Shown: positions 24,061-36,249, counted from the stretch's first letter. The stretch is DNA of 64,000 bases from Rhyacophila brunnea (GCA_022495005.1 JAGYXB010000375.1:930001-994000), one strand, 5' to 3'. Notes: generated by a model from the letters alone, not told the origin. Numbers and translations are program-made.

Positions 24061-24473
24061 TTCCCCGACACTTTACATTAGAGTAAAATCAGTAAACTCA
24101 GTCAAAGCTCACTTGAGAGTGCGGCGACTTCGGTCTCGGGTAACAGCTCCTGGACAAATGCTTCACATCAAACGTAATGTCTCATGATTATCGATTAAGA
24201 CCGAGTGTGGTGCGAGGCGGATTTGGTTTGGAGGGCGTGTTGGTGTTGTGCTAACAATTATTGTAAATAACCGCATTGTTCTTGGAATTGCTCCGAGTGA
24301 TAGGTATCCGTGTTATTTTGGAGCAATAAAAATGACGGAAGCGTGTTACCGTGTGTTAACTATTAAGAATAGCCTATAAGTATATAATACTAAGCTTACG
24401 TTACACAAGTATTGCATCGCGAAACAGAGGACAGAATAAGATAAGCATTGGAAACGGTCCGGTCACGACCGTA

Positions 24474-24638
24474 ATGGAGAGAGCACCGCCGCAGAAGATG
24501 CTCGTACGAAGCGGAAAGGTTAACCACCAACCGGTTATCGGTCTGCGGGTTCAGGAAGGAGTTGCGCGCGCAGTCGCGTCGACACGCGTGCCATTCGTGA
24601 CACCTTCACCTGACGATGACGTAAAAACGTCAACCTAG
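24474..24638 (+). CDS. Short unidentified frame with polyadenylation signal
   Basis: A 55-codon frame begins MERAPPQKMLVRSGKVNHQP and ends PDDDVKTST with a TAG stop. The DNA is much more GC-rich than its surroundings (CGCGCGCAGTCGCGTCGACAC within it). AATAAA follows about 20 bases after the stop. It could be the 3' end of a retrotransposon or retrocopy. I do not recognise the protein, and a chance frame is possible. The region 24295-24360 upstream repeats, inverted, at 26270-26325, which favours a mobile-element origin. Confidence 0.3.
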   Translation: MERAPPQKMLVRSGKVNHQPVIGLRVQEGVARAVASTRVPFVTPSPDDDVKTST

Positions 24639-25270
24639 GGCCCTCTCATATCGAAAGACAATAAATTATTATTATTGATTTGCGACCATTAAACAAATTC
24701 CCCAAAAATCTTTAAATTTACTGATAACTAGTGCATTTGCAAGAAACCTATTCACACACAGTGGTGGTTTTAGGTAAGTACGTGGAGGTATGTAATGCTG
24801 ATAGGTTTAGAGGCACCCTTTTGATAATTTTGCTGTACGATAAACCGCCATTACAATAATATGTATTACAAAACAACAATAGGTATGTTGTCAGGATTTT
24901 TTATGCTTTGATTACTTTTTAATATAACAATATGTCAATGCTTTCTGACAAAGTAGCCGCATCTTCTGCTTTATTGAAGACCATCTCTGCTCTCAAAAAA
25001 ACTAATATTTGTATTCTTTCGTTCATTTGCCGCCCTTTATAATGTACCACCCCCAACGCACGACCCGCCTCACGGGACGTCACTAGGTCTAATCTCAGTC
25101 TAATTTCACAGTATATTGCGAAAGATGAAAGCAATTCGATTTTAGAATCGAACAATAATTACACGTGTTGATGTATTGGTAACAAGTTCATTATTTTTCT
25201 TCTCCTGTTGGCAACCCCGAAAACAAAATGGTTGGTCTAGTTTAAAATCGCTTTGTTTACAACCTACGTA

Positions 25271-25442
25271 CAGACCTACAAACTTATCTAAATAATGGAT
25301 GCGGGAGCCACTGTCGAAAACTACCCAATCAAGACTCGCAACTGTACAGAATCTGACATTCGAATGACGTTTTCAAAATGGCGTCCATATGGTAGTTTGT
25401 AGTTCTATTTTTGACCGTTCTTTAGATAAGTTTGTAGGACTG
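25271..25442. mobile_element. Mariner-type MITE, 172 bp
   Basis: Ends CAGACCTACAAACTTATCT and inverse AGATAAGTTTGTAGGACTG, with TA at both flanks (25269-25270, 25443-25444). The copy at 48621-48792 has exactly the same length and shares GGGAGCCACTGTCGAAAACT. TA duplication and size indicate a Tc1/mariner-mobilised MITE. Confidence 0.8.
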
Positions 25443-25811
25443 TACGCATTTCTCAGTATTTTGCGTGATTATTAATCTTTGAAATCAGGGTCTATGACCT
25501 ATCTATTGTTTTTGTGCATAAAATTTACGAGGGAGGGGTGAAGTTAACTTTTATATTCAAATGTTTGTTTTGAGCAATATGTGAGATGCGTTCAAATGTC
25601 AAATTGAACTCAAATTTAATTATACACTATCTAATCCTGTGAAATTTAAATATTCAAGACTTACTTTGGAAATATGTGAACATATTGTAATCATGTATGT
25701 AATTAACTAATTGGGTGAATCTGAAAGTACAATGTCATAGTAATAGTGTGAAGTTTTCTTCAAATGAACCAATGATGCGATGTCGCTTGTAGCTAACTTA
25801 ATCAGTAGACC

Positions 25812-26121
25812 AGTGGGTCTATTCTATACTTATCGAACACTAAATTGATAAATAGTATCAAACTTAGGGTAGGTTTGTATCAAAATATTAGCACTTATTG
25901 TAACAATTACACGAAGCCGGTTTTTATTGTTGCAATAAGTGCGATATTTTAACAGCAGCAAGATAGGTGCTGTTAAAATATAGCACTTATTGCAACAATA
26001 AAAACCGGCTTCGTGTAATTGTTACAATAAGTGCTAATATTTTGATACAAACCTACCCTAAGTTTGATAATATTTTTCACTTTATCACTTTAGCGGTCGA
26101 TAAGCATAGAATAGACCCACT
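25812..26121. mobile_element. Near-perfect palindromic element, 310 bp
   Basis: The left arm AGTGGGTCTATTCTATACTT and the right arm are inverse copies through about 150 bp, including ATTACACGAAGCCGGTTTTT, with a short centre near 25965. It shares TCTATTCTATAC ends and AGCACTTATTGTAACAATTA with family S but the centre differs, so it is a sister subfamily. No target duplication found. Confidence 0.75.
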
Positions 26122-26209
26122 GAGGCCTTTTAGGCATCATCTCCATATAAGTTTTTTTTAACATATTTGAGTATAGCTTTGTTAGAAAGAAGGAATTTTA
26201 TAAGTTGAA

Positions 26210-26800
26210 GATGCATCGTTGGACCTGCAGGAAGCCCGCAGGGCTATTCTAAATAGTTAACGCGGTAACAAGATTCCGTTATTTTTATTGCTCCAAAATA
26301 ACACGGATATCACTTAGAGAAATTCCATAAACAAGGCGGTAGCCTACAATAGGTAGCACAGTTAACTTTTTGATTCTAATGTGATGCATTTGAAATCAAA
26401 TAAGACGTGTTAACTGTGTTACTCAACGATATTATTTGACATGTCGTGGTTAACGCGGACATTAGGAGCGTGTTAAAGAAATATCACGCTTGAACGGAGT
26501 GGCGCGTTTAGTGACGTAGAGGCCCGACGCAATGACTGATTTTAAGACGGTTCTTGTCGGTTTACACTTTACAGGAAGCCAGCAGCAAGCAAAGTTTGAA
26601 AATAGCCGATATATTGGATTATTTGTTAGGTTAGGTTAGGTTTTCATTATTGAATTTTGCTGAAATCAGCTATGAAAATTGAAATAGTGTTCATATTGAA
26701 TTAATAAAATTTGAGACCGTATAGTATACGGCCATTCTTTCCGATGAAAACTCACGGCGAACTGTGCCACGTTGAAATGTTTTACGTACAATTTTACATG
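26210..26800. repeat. Family Y repeat (inverted) with adjoining unassigned repeat
   Basis: From about 26510 the sequence matches family Y inverted (GTTCTTGTCGGTTTACA, GGAAGCCAGCAGCAA, GTATAGTATACGGCCATTC, GAAATGTTTTACGTACAAT). The part at 26270-26325 is the inverse of 24295-24360. Confidence 0.55.
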
Positions 26801-26939
26801 TAACCCAATAAACTATCTTGTGTGTATAGAACGGGCTGCGGACACCAGCTAAAACTATGAATGACAGCCGTTTGCCTGACGCAGAGAAAAATGTCCAACC
26901 TCCTGTTAGGAAAATGCACACCAAAATTAAGAAGGAGAT

Positions 26940-28335
26940 TTACAATGAATAACTCAATGACATAAAATTGATGCCATAATACGAAGCAATTAATAATAGT
27001 ACATACGAACTTCATAACGAAAACGAAAATTAGTGAAAGAAGAACTTGAAAACAATGGCTCGTAAAAATATCAACGTTATTGTTATAAAACCTGCCATTA
27101 TATAATTATTTTCATTCAGATTTATAAATTTAAATATTATAATAATTGTAAGTAAATGATATTCGGGTCAGTGAATACTATTATTACGCATTATTCGACA
27201 TTCTGAAGGTATTAATTTAGTTGTACGGCGGGACGTAAGAGTTTTGAATATGCCTAGTAATTATTTTTTTTCACATAGAAAACAAAAGTTTTAATATACT
27301 TAAATAAAAAAATTGTGACACAGACCTTCTAATAAGCGACACAGATCGATACGTTGCGATTTCGTTTCAAGAGGTTGGAGTGGTAAATGACAAATTTATG
27401 CGTTGACACATTAGCTCTGGGGCTTTCATAAACGTAATACAAAGGCCCCTTTATTCGAATACAAAGGCCTCATATATTATATCGAGCGCGACACCGGTGT
27501 CCCGTCTGAAACGGGCCTTATTTCGTCACCTCAATACTACAACTACATAACACCGATTTTGGTAATTGTTGGGTAAATTACATTTAAAAACTTTACTTCA
27601 TTAACATAAATTTAGCCTATAATTATTATTTAAAATAAAAATGGAAAATCGTGGTTGTCTAAATGGAAACAATTAAATAATGTTCAATTGTATGAAAATA
27701 TATTGTACATATACATATTATTTTATTTATTTAATGCATTTATGGTTTTAGTCATCTAATATTTTCAAATACGAAATTAATACAGTTCCCCATTAACTTC
27801 TGACTTACCTAGTTGTATCATTTTGTGGAGAAGGAAATGTAGAATCATATTCAATAGCTATCTCAAAAACAGTGTAAATCAAGTAGTTTATCGTATTGAG
27901 GAAACGATTTGATAATTGAACCTTCCATAAGCCAATAAACAACAAAAATGGAGTAATTTCCATTATTCAAATAAATCTACATTAAGTATATTTTCATCTC
28001 ACGAAACTGGGTTCAGTTACACGTTACATGGTGTAACGATTAAGATCTGAAAGGCGTCTGTTGGTGTTCAATCAAACCTTGCGTGTCCTAAAACTACACA
28101 AGATATAAAATTAAAAATCAATTAACAATAACTTCGAAATACAATACTGTATCGCATCACACGCCTTTACTTGTTGTTTGTACTACTTAGGGCCAAGACA
28201 CACGGCAATGCACACGCCGAAAGTTCCAAATCTATACAATTGAAATCAAGCAAGGAACCATTATAATTGGATACAATTAATTGTCCAACACAAATGTCAT
28301 CTCTCATAGGGTTTGCCTAAACGTCCCAAACCTCA
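26940..28335. other. AT-rich DNA, nothing recognised
   Basis: No protein, repeat end or RNA gene could be supported. Confidence 0.4.
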
Positions 28336-28339
28336 TAAC

Positions 28340-28431
28340 TAACCAACACAGCAAAATACGAATAACTGACTATGCTTAGTGTGCACTATTTACGTCAGAT
28401 CTTAACAGCCTACTTCCACCTTTCACCAATG
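28340..28431. mobile_element. Family M terminal fragment
   Basis: Right terminal region TCTTAACAGCCTACTTCCAC of family M, with a mutated end. Confidence 0.5.
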
Positions 28432-28859
28432 ATACATACCGATACAATAAAATTTAGAAGATGTAAAAAATAAAATTATAGAATAACATTCTCGGTGAGG
28501 GAAATAATTTTGTTGTTATCATAATAATATATTGTCGGTTTAAAATATGCGAGATATTTAAATGTCAAGTGAATTTGATTCATACAACAATTAGTTAGAT
28601 CAGCACGTAGGCCAACAACAATTCATCAAATATTATCAAAAACTCACAATAAAATTATATATTATGCAGACTGGAGCCAAAACATTAGAAATAGACGTAC
28701 ACAAGTACTTAAAAATGAATCAATTAAACATCTAATTTTCGAAGAAATTGGTTGACAGTGAACAGAACAGAACAGATTAATTCACATAGGCTTACTATTT
28801 TTTGTTTGTTGTTCGCCGATAAAATATAATATATAGGTAAATAAATTACTGTGTTACTA

Positions 28860-29165
28860 ATTTGATGTGTTAAAACCACAGAACAGATTAATAAATAGAA
28901 TTCAGATAGGCTATTATACTCCAATGCACTATATTTCGAAGCAGGGTTTTGAATGTGTCAGTGTCCTACGAAAATGAAGCACGCATTATAGACGTACAAT
29001 AGTGTGTGTTGCAACCTTCAAATACACCAATATTGAATGAGCGTCAGTGAATAAACCGAGAGCAGTCGTCAGAACGAAGGACAACTTTAGAATGACGTAT
29101 TCTTGAAACGTGTTCAAGTTTATCCCATATTCTTCCACACTAGAGATCGGTTGCCTGTTACTCCA
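28860..29165. repeat. Family X repeat
   Basis: Shares GAAGCAGGGTTTTGAATGTG, GTGTCCTACGAAAATGAAGC and AATAAACCGAGAGCAGT with the other X copies, same orientation as 5440-5760. The 60-codon minus frame within it is not a gene. Confidence 0.55.
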
Positions 29166-30415
29166 CACCAGTCACGTACATACAGATGATTTTTTGTCGA
29201 CGATGCAGTAAAAATAAAATTACCCTAACTAAATCTATTGCTACTATGTAATGTGTTTTGATGTATCTATCTGTCTGTAGCGCATGTGGTGTAAATTTAA
29301 ATGTGTAAGAGAGCGAGACAGGGATAAGACGTATGAAAAATGGTAAGGTGAGTGAAAACATACACGTAAACGCAAACATAAATAACTGCACATCAATGTA
29401 ACTAACCCTCCCAACCACTTTGTACGAAAACATGAGCTTGGCTATTTAAATATTTATAAACGCTTGTGATATTTCTTGCATACTTATTTAAATACTAGAA
29501 AAGTTAATCGCATATCCAGATATTTTGGTCGAGCATTCTTACATCCCCTGTAGTGCAGTCCAACCATCAAGCTAGTATTAATTATATATGGATTATTATT
29601 TATTAACTGTTTATTATAAATTATTTAAGACTAAGTAAAAATAAGTGTATTAAATTTGTAAAATTCTATAATATATGAAACTGTAGTGGTTCCGTCCCGG
29701 ATATAAAAATCAATACACTGCCTGTCTGCCTTCCAACAGACTTTCCGTAAGAATTGAATGATGTTATTCAATGCATTTTTTACCTGCCTCTGAATCGCGA
29801 ATATTTTTTAGATTTTTTTACACCACGTAACACCGTTTACAGTTTGCATTTTTTTATATCCAGGTTAAAAAAAGGTGTCCAAACCATGACGACGGCGATC
29901 CGTTTAAATGAGCCGAATCAAAATTAAACTGTACCTACAACGCATGAATTTCATGAAATTGCGAGAAGCCAGGCCTTCGGTTCAACAATTAATTATTATC
30001 TTCTTTTGGGGATTCATTGCACTCAGCGGCAAACTATCGTCCTACTACGCGACGATAGGGGGAACTACGCCTCAGTTTAAAGCGCGGGGATGCACAGGTT
30101 CTCTTTCTTTTACTCCCGTGGCAGATAGTGAGTGACGCAATACGAATGAAGCGATACGATGAGGTTACGCCGGCTTCCTCGTGATTAATTTGAAAACTAC
30201 TTTCGAGTAAGCTGGGTTAGGAAATAAATTGGAATGGGCAATGCTTCCCTTTCAAAATACCAATTAAATCACATTATCATATTACAAATGAACATACACG
30301 CCTTATACCCATATTAGATTTGCACGCACCTACGGTGCAATTGACGCGTTGTACGTGTCCGATATAACTATAGGGTTTAGGGGGATAAGGTATAGGGTTT
30401 TTCATTAAGAACCAT
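29166..30415. other. Spacer with an unidentified 75-codon frame
   Basis: A frame at 29908-30135 (plus) reads MSRIKIKLYLQRMNFMKLRE at its start and has no recognised domain. No other feature. Confidence 0.3.
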
Positions 30416-30419
30416 TGAT

Positions 30420-30650
30420 CTTTTAATGATTCTTCAGTAAATCCATAGTTTTGCGGGATGTATGGCATGTGGTACCGTCTTCGTGGAACTACATGCTTGT
30501 CAGATCCATACCTTCCAATTGAGACAGATCAAAAAAATCCCGGATCATCGAACGGTATCTATCACTATTAACGGTCAGGGCAGCATCAATCTCATCTTGG
30601 AAGAAATACGGGTCAATGGGCGCCAATGCGATGGACGTTCTTGAATCTCT
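30420..30650 (-). pseudogene. Mariner/Tc-type transposase fragment
   Basis: Read on the minus strand, one frame gives IDPYFFQDEIDAALTVNSDR, then MIRDFFDLSQLEGMDLTSM, a stop, then FHEDGTTCHTSRKTMDLLKN. The pattern GPYFF-D...VTVNSxRY...WFQQDGATxHTARxTMDLL is characteristic of the DDE catalytic region of IS630/Tc1/mariner transposases, and the D of QDG/EDG is the second catalytic aspartate. Here W is a stop and QQDG is HEDG. Flanking catalytic regions and terminal repeats are not found, so this is an internal fossil. Confidence 0.7.
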
Positions 30651-30809
30651 TGAGGATATTCATTCGCCCAAAGTCGACATTGAACCTCGTCGCCCAAGTA
30701 TAACGGTAAAGGTTTCAGACTCTAGTGAGTCTAGGTCGAATCAAAACACTGGCCGTTTCGGTGAGTGGCATCTCGTTTCACTGGCGTTTCAGGGCATCAT
30801 ATACATTAC

Positions 30810-31401
30810 CAGTGGCAAAGGGTGGAGATAGGCTGTTAATATCCTACATAAATAGTGAACGCTAAACTTTGTCAATCTTACGTAGGTACTTATTTGTTTT
30901 TATTGAGCTAAGACTACAATTTAAAGATGTGTCGGTTATTTTTTTTTTAAATCAATTAAACCCTGCCTAAGCCAAACCATAATCATAATGCTATGTTATG
31001 GACGATCCGACAAAATAGTGCACACCTTTTCATTGTTTTCGTTGAACTATAATATACATATTACACACGGTGTTAGTGTTTTTCAAAATCAATTAAGCCC
31101 TGCCTCAACTGAACCAAACAATAATGGATAAAAAAGTATTCTTCTATCCATAAAATATCCAAAATTATATAAGTATGATTTAATGGTATAATTTTAGATA
31201 TTTTATACATAAATGAAGATTTTTTGTCTATTCTTTATTATGTCTTGGTTTTCGCAGGGTTTAATTGAATTTTAAAAACTAACCAACATCATCTGTAAAT
31301 TGTAGCATTAGTTCAATGAAAACAAATACGTATGACTGACAAGGCTTAGTGTGCACTATTTATACCAGATCTTAACAGCCTACCTCCACCCTTGTCCACT
31401 G
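30810..31401. mobile_element. Family M element, near full length
   Basis: From CAGTGGCAAAGGGTGGAG to CCACCCTTGTCCACTG, 592 bp, essentially the size of the intact copy at 22046-22635. Flanks (TACATTAC and ATACCTAC) have diverged too much for a confident duplication. Confidence 0.7.
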
Positions 31402-32085
31402 ATACCTACATATTATTTTCTACTATACAAATTGTTCATACTTAGCTGCCCCATTTTCGACCTTTACACATTAATTTAAACATGCTCTGTAATTATGCAC
31501 ATCTTCTTCAAAATATTTGTCAGGCTGCTGTTAACACAATGCCTACTACTAACTGATATGTAAATTAGCGGTCGCCTCTATAATATGTACCTATATTGAA
31601 CGTGCAAAATAAAATTTACATTCACAGAAAATGCCATCAAAAAACACACGATTCATCAAAATTATACACAATAATAAATTTAATGTATTCGATGATGGTA
31701 TTCACAGAAAATGAATAGATATCAACTTTCACTTGAAACAAAATCTATTATCGTATCTTCACAAACATACTTAATTATGTAAATGATGTACACTTTATTC
31801 AGATATCGTTAGCGCATATTTGGAAATAATTATACGAAGGAAACTTATCATAAATACCTACTCCACAAAAATATCAAAGAAATCTACGAATTTTGGAACA
31901 AACGTTATTGATGAAATTGTAGAGGAAAATAATGATGCCAAAGGTCACAGAACACATTAATACATATACGACTGGTCACAATAGAGACGAATAATTTTAA
32001 GCAAGATTTGCTTTATGGCTTAATCAATTATAAACCCCAAGAAATACTCTGGCATGTCTTAAAAGACCTTACTTAAATACCAACA
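31402..32085. other. Spacer, nothing recognised
   Basis: AT-rich DNA without supported features. Confidence 0.4.
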
Positions 32086-32815
32086 CTATTGAACGCGCGT
32101 CTCGCTTACATGACATACTTTAATATTATTGCATACTCTGATTATGTGACGTATTTTTAACATACTTCGGGTAAAGTTGTGATTATATTGAGATGCACGT
32201 CGGGTACTGTCACGGTGATTAATATAGTATATTATGGTTTCGTCATTTTGCAGAATATTTTGAACGATCGCTATCTCTGTAAATTTTATGATGGACAACA
32301 CTAATGTATTTTGAATTATAATTCATTATTCATGCTAATTTCGATTAATTTTAACAGTTTCTACGTGTGCGTACGTTAAAATTACTTGCGATATTACATC
32401 CATAGATAATATTTTGAACAGAACCAAACCTGTAGAGTGTAGACCAAAGATAATACACAACATTATTATAGATAATACATGGTGTCAATCGCTAAAAACA
32501 AAAAACACGCGATTTCGAAAATGTGTAGGCATATAGACAATGATAAAAAAACGTTCATTGAGTCATGCGTGTGTCGATGCAGTGCGGTACAACGTGAGGT
32601 GACCTCACTGTTATTCTGGTAATTTCGGCAGATTTTGCTAACTGACAATTTTCGTTTAAAGGTTTAAAATGTGCTACGGGACGGGAGCATCAGGCTGATT
32701 ACACCAAGAAAAACGACTTTACACACTTTTTCCCGTAGTGGCAGCTTACTGTGACGTCACGTGATAGTACGCTACGAGAATATCAATAATATAATCACAA
32801 CTTTAGATTATCGCA
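32086..32815. repeat. Family R repeat, copy 2
   Basis: Shares with 3140-3955 the blocks TGCAGAATATTTTGAACGA, ACGTGTGCGTACGTTAAAAT, GCAGTGCGGTACAACGTGAGG-type sequence and CTTACTGTGACGTCACGTGA. It lacks most of the left hairpin arm present in copy 1. Confidence 0.55.
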
Positions 32816-33394
32816 CATTCCTCCACACAAAATTAAACAACGTTTCAGACTATCACACTATGGTACGAGTATATAGCGTAAGGGGTGACATTCGTTCAAT
32901 CGTATGGCAACAGGTTGCAAAAACTGACAATCAAAGACATACAGAAAAAGCAACACAAACTCGATTAGTCACAATATTTCACATCTGACCTAACCCTGGA
33001 CTTGCGCTGGAATTCCGAAAAGCTTTGATACATCATGCATACTTTTTGGTGAGTTACTATTATAACCCACAGACGCAACGCGTGTCAATTGTGCCACTCA
33101 ATAAAAAAAACAGTGTAATCTAATACTGCAGGATCTTTTTTAAAAAAAATGAATTTTAAAATAAACATGCCGTCGATTTACTTTCCCAATTAACACAACG
33201 CAAATATTTCATAAGTTCGATGCTAATATCGGCAGTAGGTAAGGGAGCATCTGATATTTATGTGCTTTGAGCAATGTGTCGTAAACCATCGCGAATTCCA
33301 CACCTCATCGAGCCGTCTCATACGGGCTTCTTACTAAAACGCCGTATGAACAGAAGAGTTTTATTCAGCATCCACAATGTTATCGTAGTGTGTA
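32816..33394. other. Spacer, nothing recognised
   Basis: No supported features. Confidence 0.4.
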
Positions 33395-33532
33395 ATTGGA
33401 TTTGAAAAACCAATTAACACCATCTGTAAATTGTAATCTTATTTCAATGAAAACAAATACGTATAACTGACAAAGTTGGATGTGCACTATTTATGTCAGA
33501 TCATAACATCCTACCTCCAACCTTTGCTACTG
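33395..33532. mobile_element. Family M right-end fragment
   Basis: CACCATCTGTAAATTGTA, AAACAAATACGTATAACTGA and a mutated terminus CCAACCTTTGCTACTG match family M. Confidence 0.55.
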
Positions 33533-34059
33533 CGAGATACACAGACAGTAAATATAGTCTTAATCAGTCTTCATTATTAATTTACGTCACATTCCTCATT
33601 ATTTTTCCTCTGACGTATTTGTGCAATACAACTTGAGTAACTGTTAATCCATGCTTATAAGTAAATGTGTAAACGTCAAATTCTCTTGTAAATACACAGA
33701 GATGAATATAAAATGGGCATGAGAGTGTGTCGTAGCGTATTTACGTTTGTCATTTAATGAGATGCAAAAAAACAGACTCGCCCGAGTAAACACAGCCGAC
33801 TTGTCGAATGATCGATTCTAGCAGATTTATAAATACCACTTGGCAGATTTAGCCACTTAGCACAAGACGTGTTAGGAATTTAGTTAAAGCATACTTAATT
33901 ACTATGTGTTTGCCGACTTTTAGATTATTTTTTTATGCTACAATCATATAATATTATAATATAATTCAGTAATTATTTCCAATTTCGCGGAATATTATGT
34001 CAGAGGTTCCGCGATAATTCACAAAAACTTGCGAAAAAGTATGACGTTGAACCCAGGGT
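33533..34059. other. Spacer, nothing recognised
   Basis: No supported features. Confidence 0.4.
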
Positions 34060-34532
34060 GCACATAATTAATGGGAACTGAAATAACTGACTGGTGTGAA
34101 GTAACAGGCGACCGATCTCGAGTGGAAAAATATGGGATAAACTTGGACACGTGTCAAGAATACGTCATTCTAAAGTTATCGTTTGTTCTGACAACTGTTT
34201 TCGGTTTATGCACTGACGCTCATTCAATATTTGTGTATTTGAAGGTTGCAACCAGGGAACTAAGAAATAATGGGAACTGAAATACCTAACGGGTGTGGAG
34301 AAACAGGCAACCGATCTCAAGTGTGGAAGAATATGGGATAAACTTAAACACGTGTCAATAATACGCTTGCATTTCGCTCTGACAACTGCTATCGTTTTAT
34401 GCACTGACGTTCAATCAATATTGGTGTATTTAAATGTTGCAACACACTATTGCACGTGTATAATGTGTGGTTCATTTTCGTAGGACACTCACTCATTCAA
34501 AACCCTGCGTCAAAAGGTAGTGTATTGGGGTA

Positions 34533-35141
34533 CAGTACACTCTAAATAATCCGCCGCTCGATTATCCGACAACTACTATAATCCGCCGTTATTTTTATTA
34601 GTTGAAAGCACAAAATCAAGCTCTTTAATTCGCCGGTATTCGATTGTCAAATTCAGAAGTCCGCCGCGTACAAGTATACAACGCAGATGGGATGGGTTTA
34701 TTTTGGAGACTTCTCCTTCGTAAAACGTACGTTCATCGCGAAGAAAGTAATGTACCAGGGAGGAAAGTGCCCAATGACCGCATAACAATTTATGTCGTGC
34801 TCCAATGCAACCGGGACACACAAAATGAAGCTTTTGGTCATAGGGAAAGCCAGGAATCCTAAGCCATTCAAGATTATCTGCCTGACTGAACAACTGGTTT
34901 TGTCAAGTGATTTACTGTTTCATATTTAGTTTAAAAATATGTGTAATTTAGTACATAAATACTTGATTTTGTTTATAAATAAAACCGTAATTTGCTAGTA
35001 CAAATTTCTCAAAAAAACTATTTTTACGAAATACCTGTTTTGATTTTTACATTATGTTGTATGTATGCACTATAATCCGCCGCTTTCACTAATTGGACAC
35101 TTGTCTGGTTTTTGGGGTGGCGGATTACTGAGAGAATACTG
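34533..35141 (+). mobile_element. Pogo/Tigger-type element, 609 bp
   Basis: Inverted ends CAGTACACTCTAAATAATCC and CAGTATTCTCTCAGTAATCC, both running into GCCG/GCCA, with TA on both sides (34531-34532, 35142-35143). The ends and the TA duplication are typical of Tigger elements. It carries a transposase remnant and has clearly inserted into family X. Confidence 0.85.
34660..34890 (+). pseudogene. Tigger/jerky-like DDE transposase fragment
   Basis: The frame starting in 34644 reads YNADGMGLFWRLLLRKTYVH, matching the YNADETGLFWRLLP motif at the first catalytic aspartate of the DDE_1 domain; the usual E after D is G here. Near 34795 the homologous frame shifts and continues NATGTHKMKLLVIGKARNPK and PFK, the next conserved block of the same family. 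The DNA-binding region, the second and third catalytic residues and most of the protein are absent. It is a deletion derivative of a Tigger element and could not act. Confidence 0.8.
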
Positions 35142-35325
35142 TATAGTGTATAGCCTAACTGTTATTATTATTTTATATATTCTCTTCTCTCTTGCGAGGG
35201 TAATATTTGTTATAATGTAAATCTCATGTTGTGCAAGTCTTGAATTTAGATTTGTTATATCCACAATGTTTTATTTTCTTAAATAAATAAATAAATGAAA
35301 TCTAATGTTCCACCCCGAGCCAGTG

Positions 35326-35540
35326 TCGGTTACCGTACATGGAAAGGCCGAAACAGACTGAGAAGCATGGCAGGGGCAGGGGCAGGGCGCGAAATGGGGT
35401 TCTCCGATGACCAAACCTGCGAGTGCGGCGAAATAGAAAGCATGGAACACCTATTTTCATGCAAGGCTTGCCCAGTAAGCTGCAATTTCGACGAGGAAAA
35501 TGGTGTTGCCTTCGCCGACTTCTTTAGCGACACGTCGTAG
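35326..35540 (+). pseudogene. LINE C-terminal zinc-binding fragment
   Basis: The frame contains RTWKGRNRLRSMAGAG, then GFSDDQTCECGEIESMEHLF and SCKACPVSC, ending FADFFSDTS and TAG. The pattern RTxxxLNRLRTGxG...CxCGExETxEHLxxCKACP is the C-terminal zinc-binding tail of non-LTR retrotransposon polyproteins. The stop probably is the native end. Everything upstream is lost, consistent with 5' truncation during retrotransposition. Confidence 0.7.
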
Positions 35541-36155
35541 CTATTGACGACCCGACACGACGAAGAAGAAGTGGTTTTATAATATTCATTTGAGTTGTTT
35601 TAAAATTATGTATGTTTAACCTTAATGTCGAATAATTGAAATCATTACCTTTAATGATACAAAAATGCATAAGTAACATCTCTAAACAATGAGGTGTCAT
35701 TACATTACCCACAGTAATGTCATCATAGCTTGTATGTCTCTATCCACGAGTACTATGTCATAACGCGCAATGATTGTACACACTTAAGACATTTTGCTCT
35801 TTCGACGGAAATCAGTTAAGTACACGATCCATTGTGTTGTTATTCTATATCGTAAGGTCAATTGCGATCGTCATCTTTTGATTGTTGTATGGGAAATATC
35901 ATAATGCGCTGCGTTAAGCCTATTAAAAGGTGTGATTGGGTAACATAGTCACGTGGCTTCAGTCCATGTTTTAGGCAAGAGCTTCCAAAACCGGACTATT
36001 TAAGTCATATTTAAGCATATTAAGTCATATTTAAGCGTCTAAACAACGTCGCTAGATTCGTTGTATTTATAATAATAAGAATATAGTGGTAGAACCAAAT
36101 GCTGCAATAGTGGAGAGATCCAAAAGTTATACGCAGAATATCTAATGGATACTAA
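35541..36155. other. Spacer, nothing recognised
   Basis: No supported features. Confidence 0.4.
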
Positions 36156-36225
36156 AGACCGACAAGTTTAACGTGAGGCTCCGCTGCATAGGTGCCGCGG
36201 AGCCTCACGTTAAACTTGTCGGTCT
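36156..36225. repeat. Perfect 29-bp inverted repeat with 12-base loop
   Basis: The left arm AGACCGACAAGTTTAACGTG plus AGGCTCCGC is exactly inverted at 36197-36225, separated by TGCATAGGTGCC. It is isolated and more GC-rich than its flanks. It could be a tiny foldback element or the central remnant of one. Confidence 0.8.
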
Positions 36226-36249
36226 CTACGTAATGCTTATAATAATATT

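Larger units (their letters stand above)
34060..35160. repeat. Two adjacent inverted family X copies, the second split by a pogo element
   Basis: X landmarks occur twice in tandem: 34060-34250 and 34255-34530, each with GGGAACTGAAATA, GATCTCGAGTGG or GATCTCAAGTGTGG, and CTGACGTTCA-type blocks. The second continues GTAGGACACTCACTCATTC and AACCCTGCGTCAAAA, is interrupted at 34533, and resumes at 35142 with TATAGTGTATAGCCTAACTG as expected for X. Confidence 0.6.

Noticed and set aside
26510..26800. Host promoter or regulatory region
   Set aside because: The sequence is a dispersed repeat found in at least five other places in the window.
30277..30468. 63-codon minus frame with many prolines
   Set aside because: It is out of frame with the mariner-type transposase remnant that covers its upstream end; the true homologous frame is the neighbouring one.
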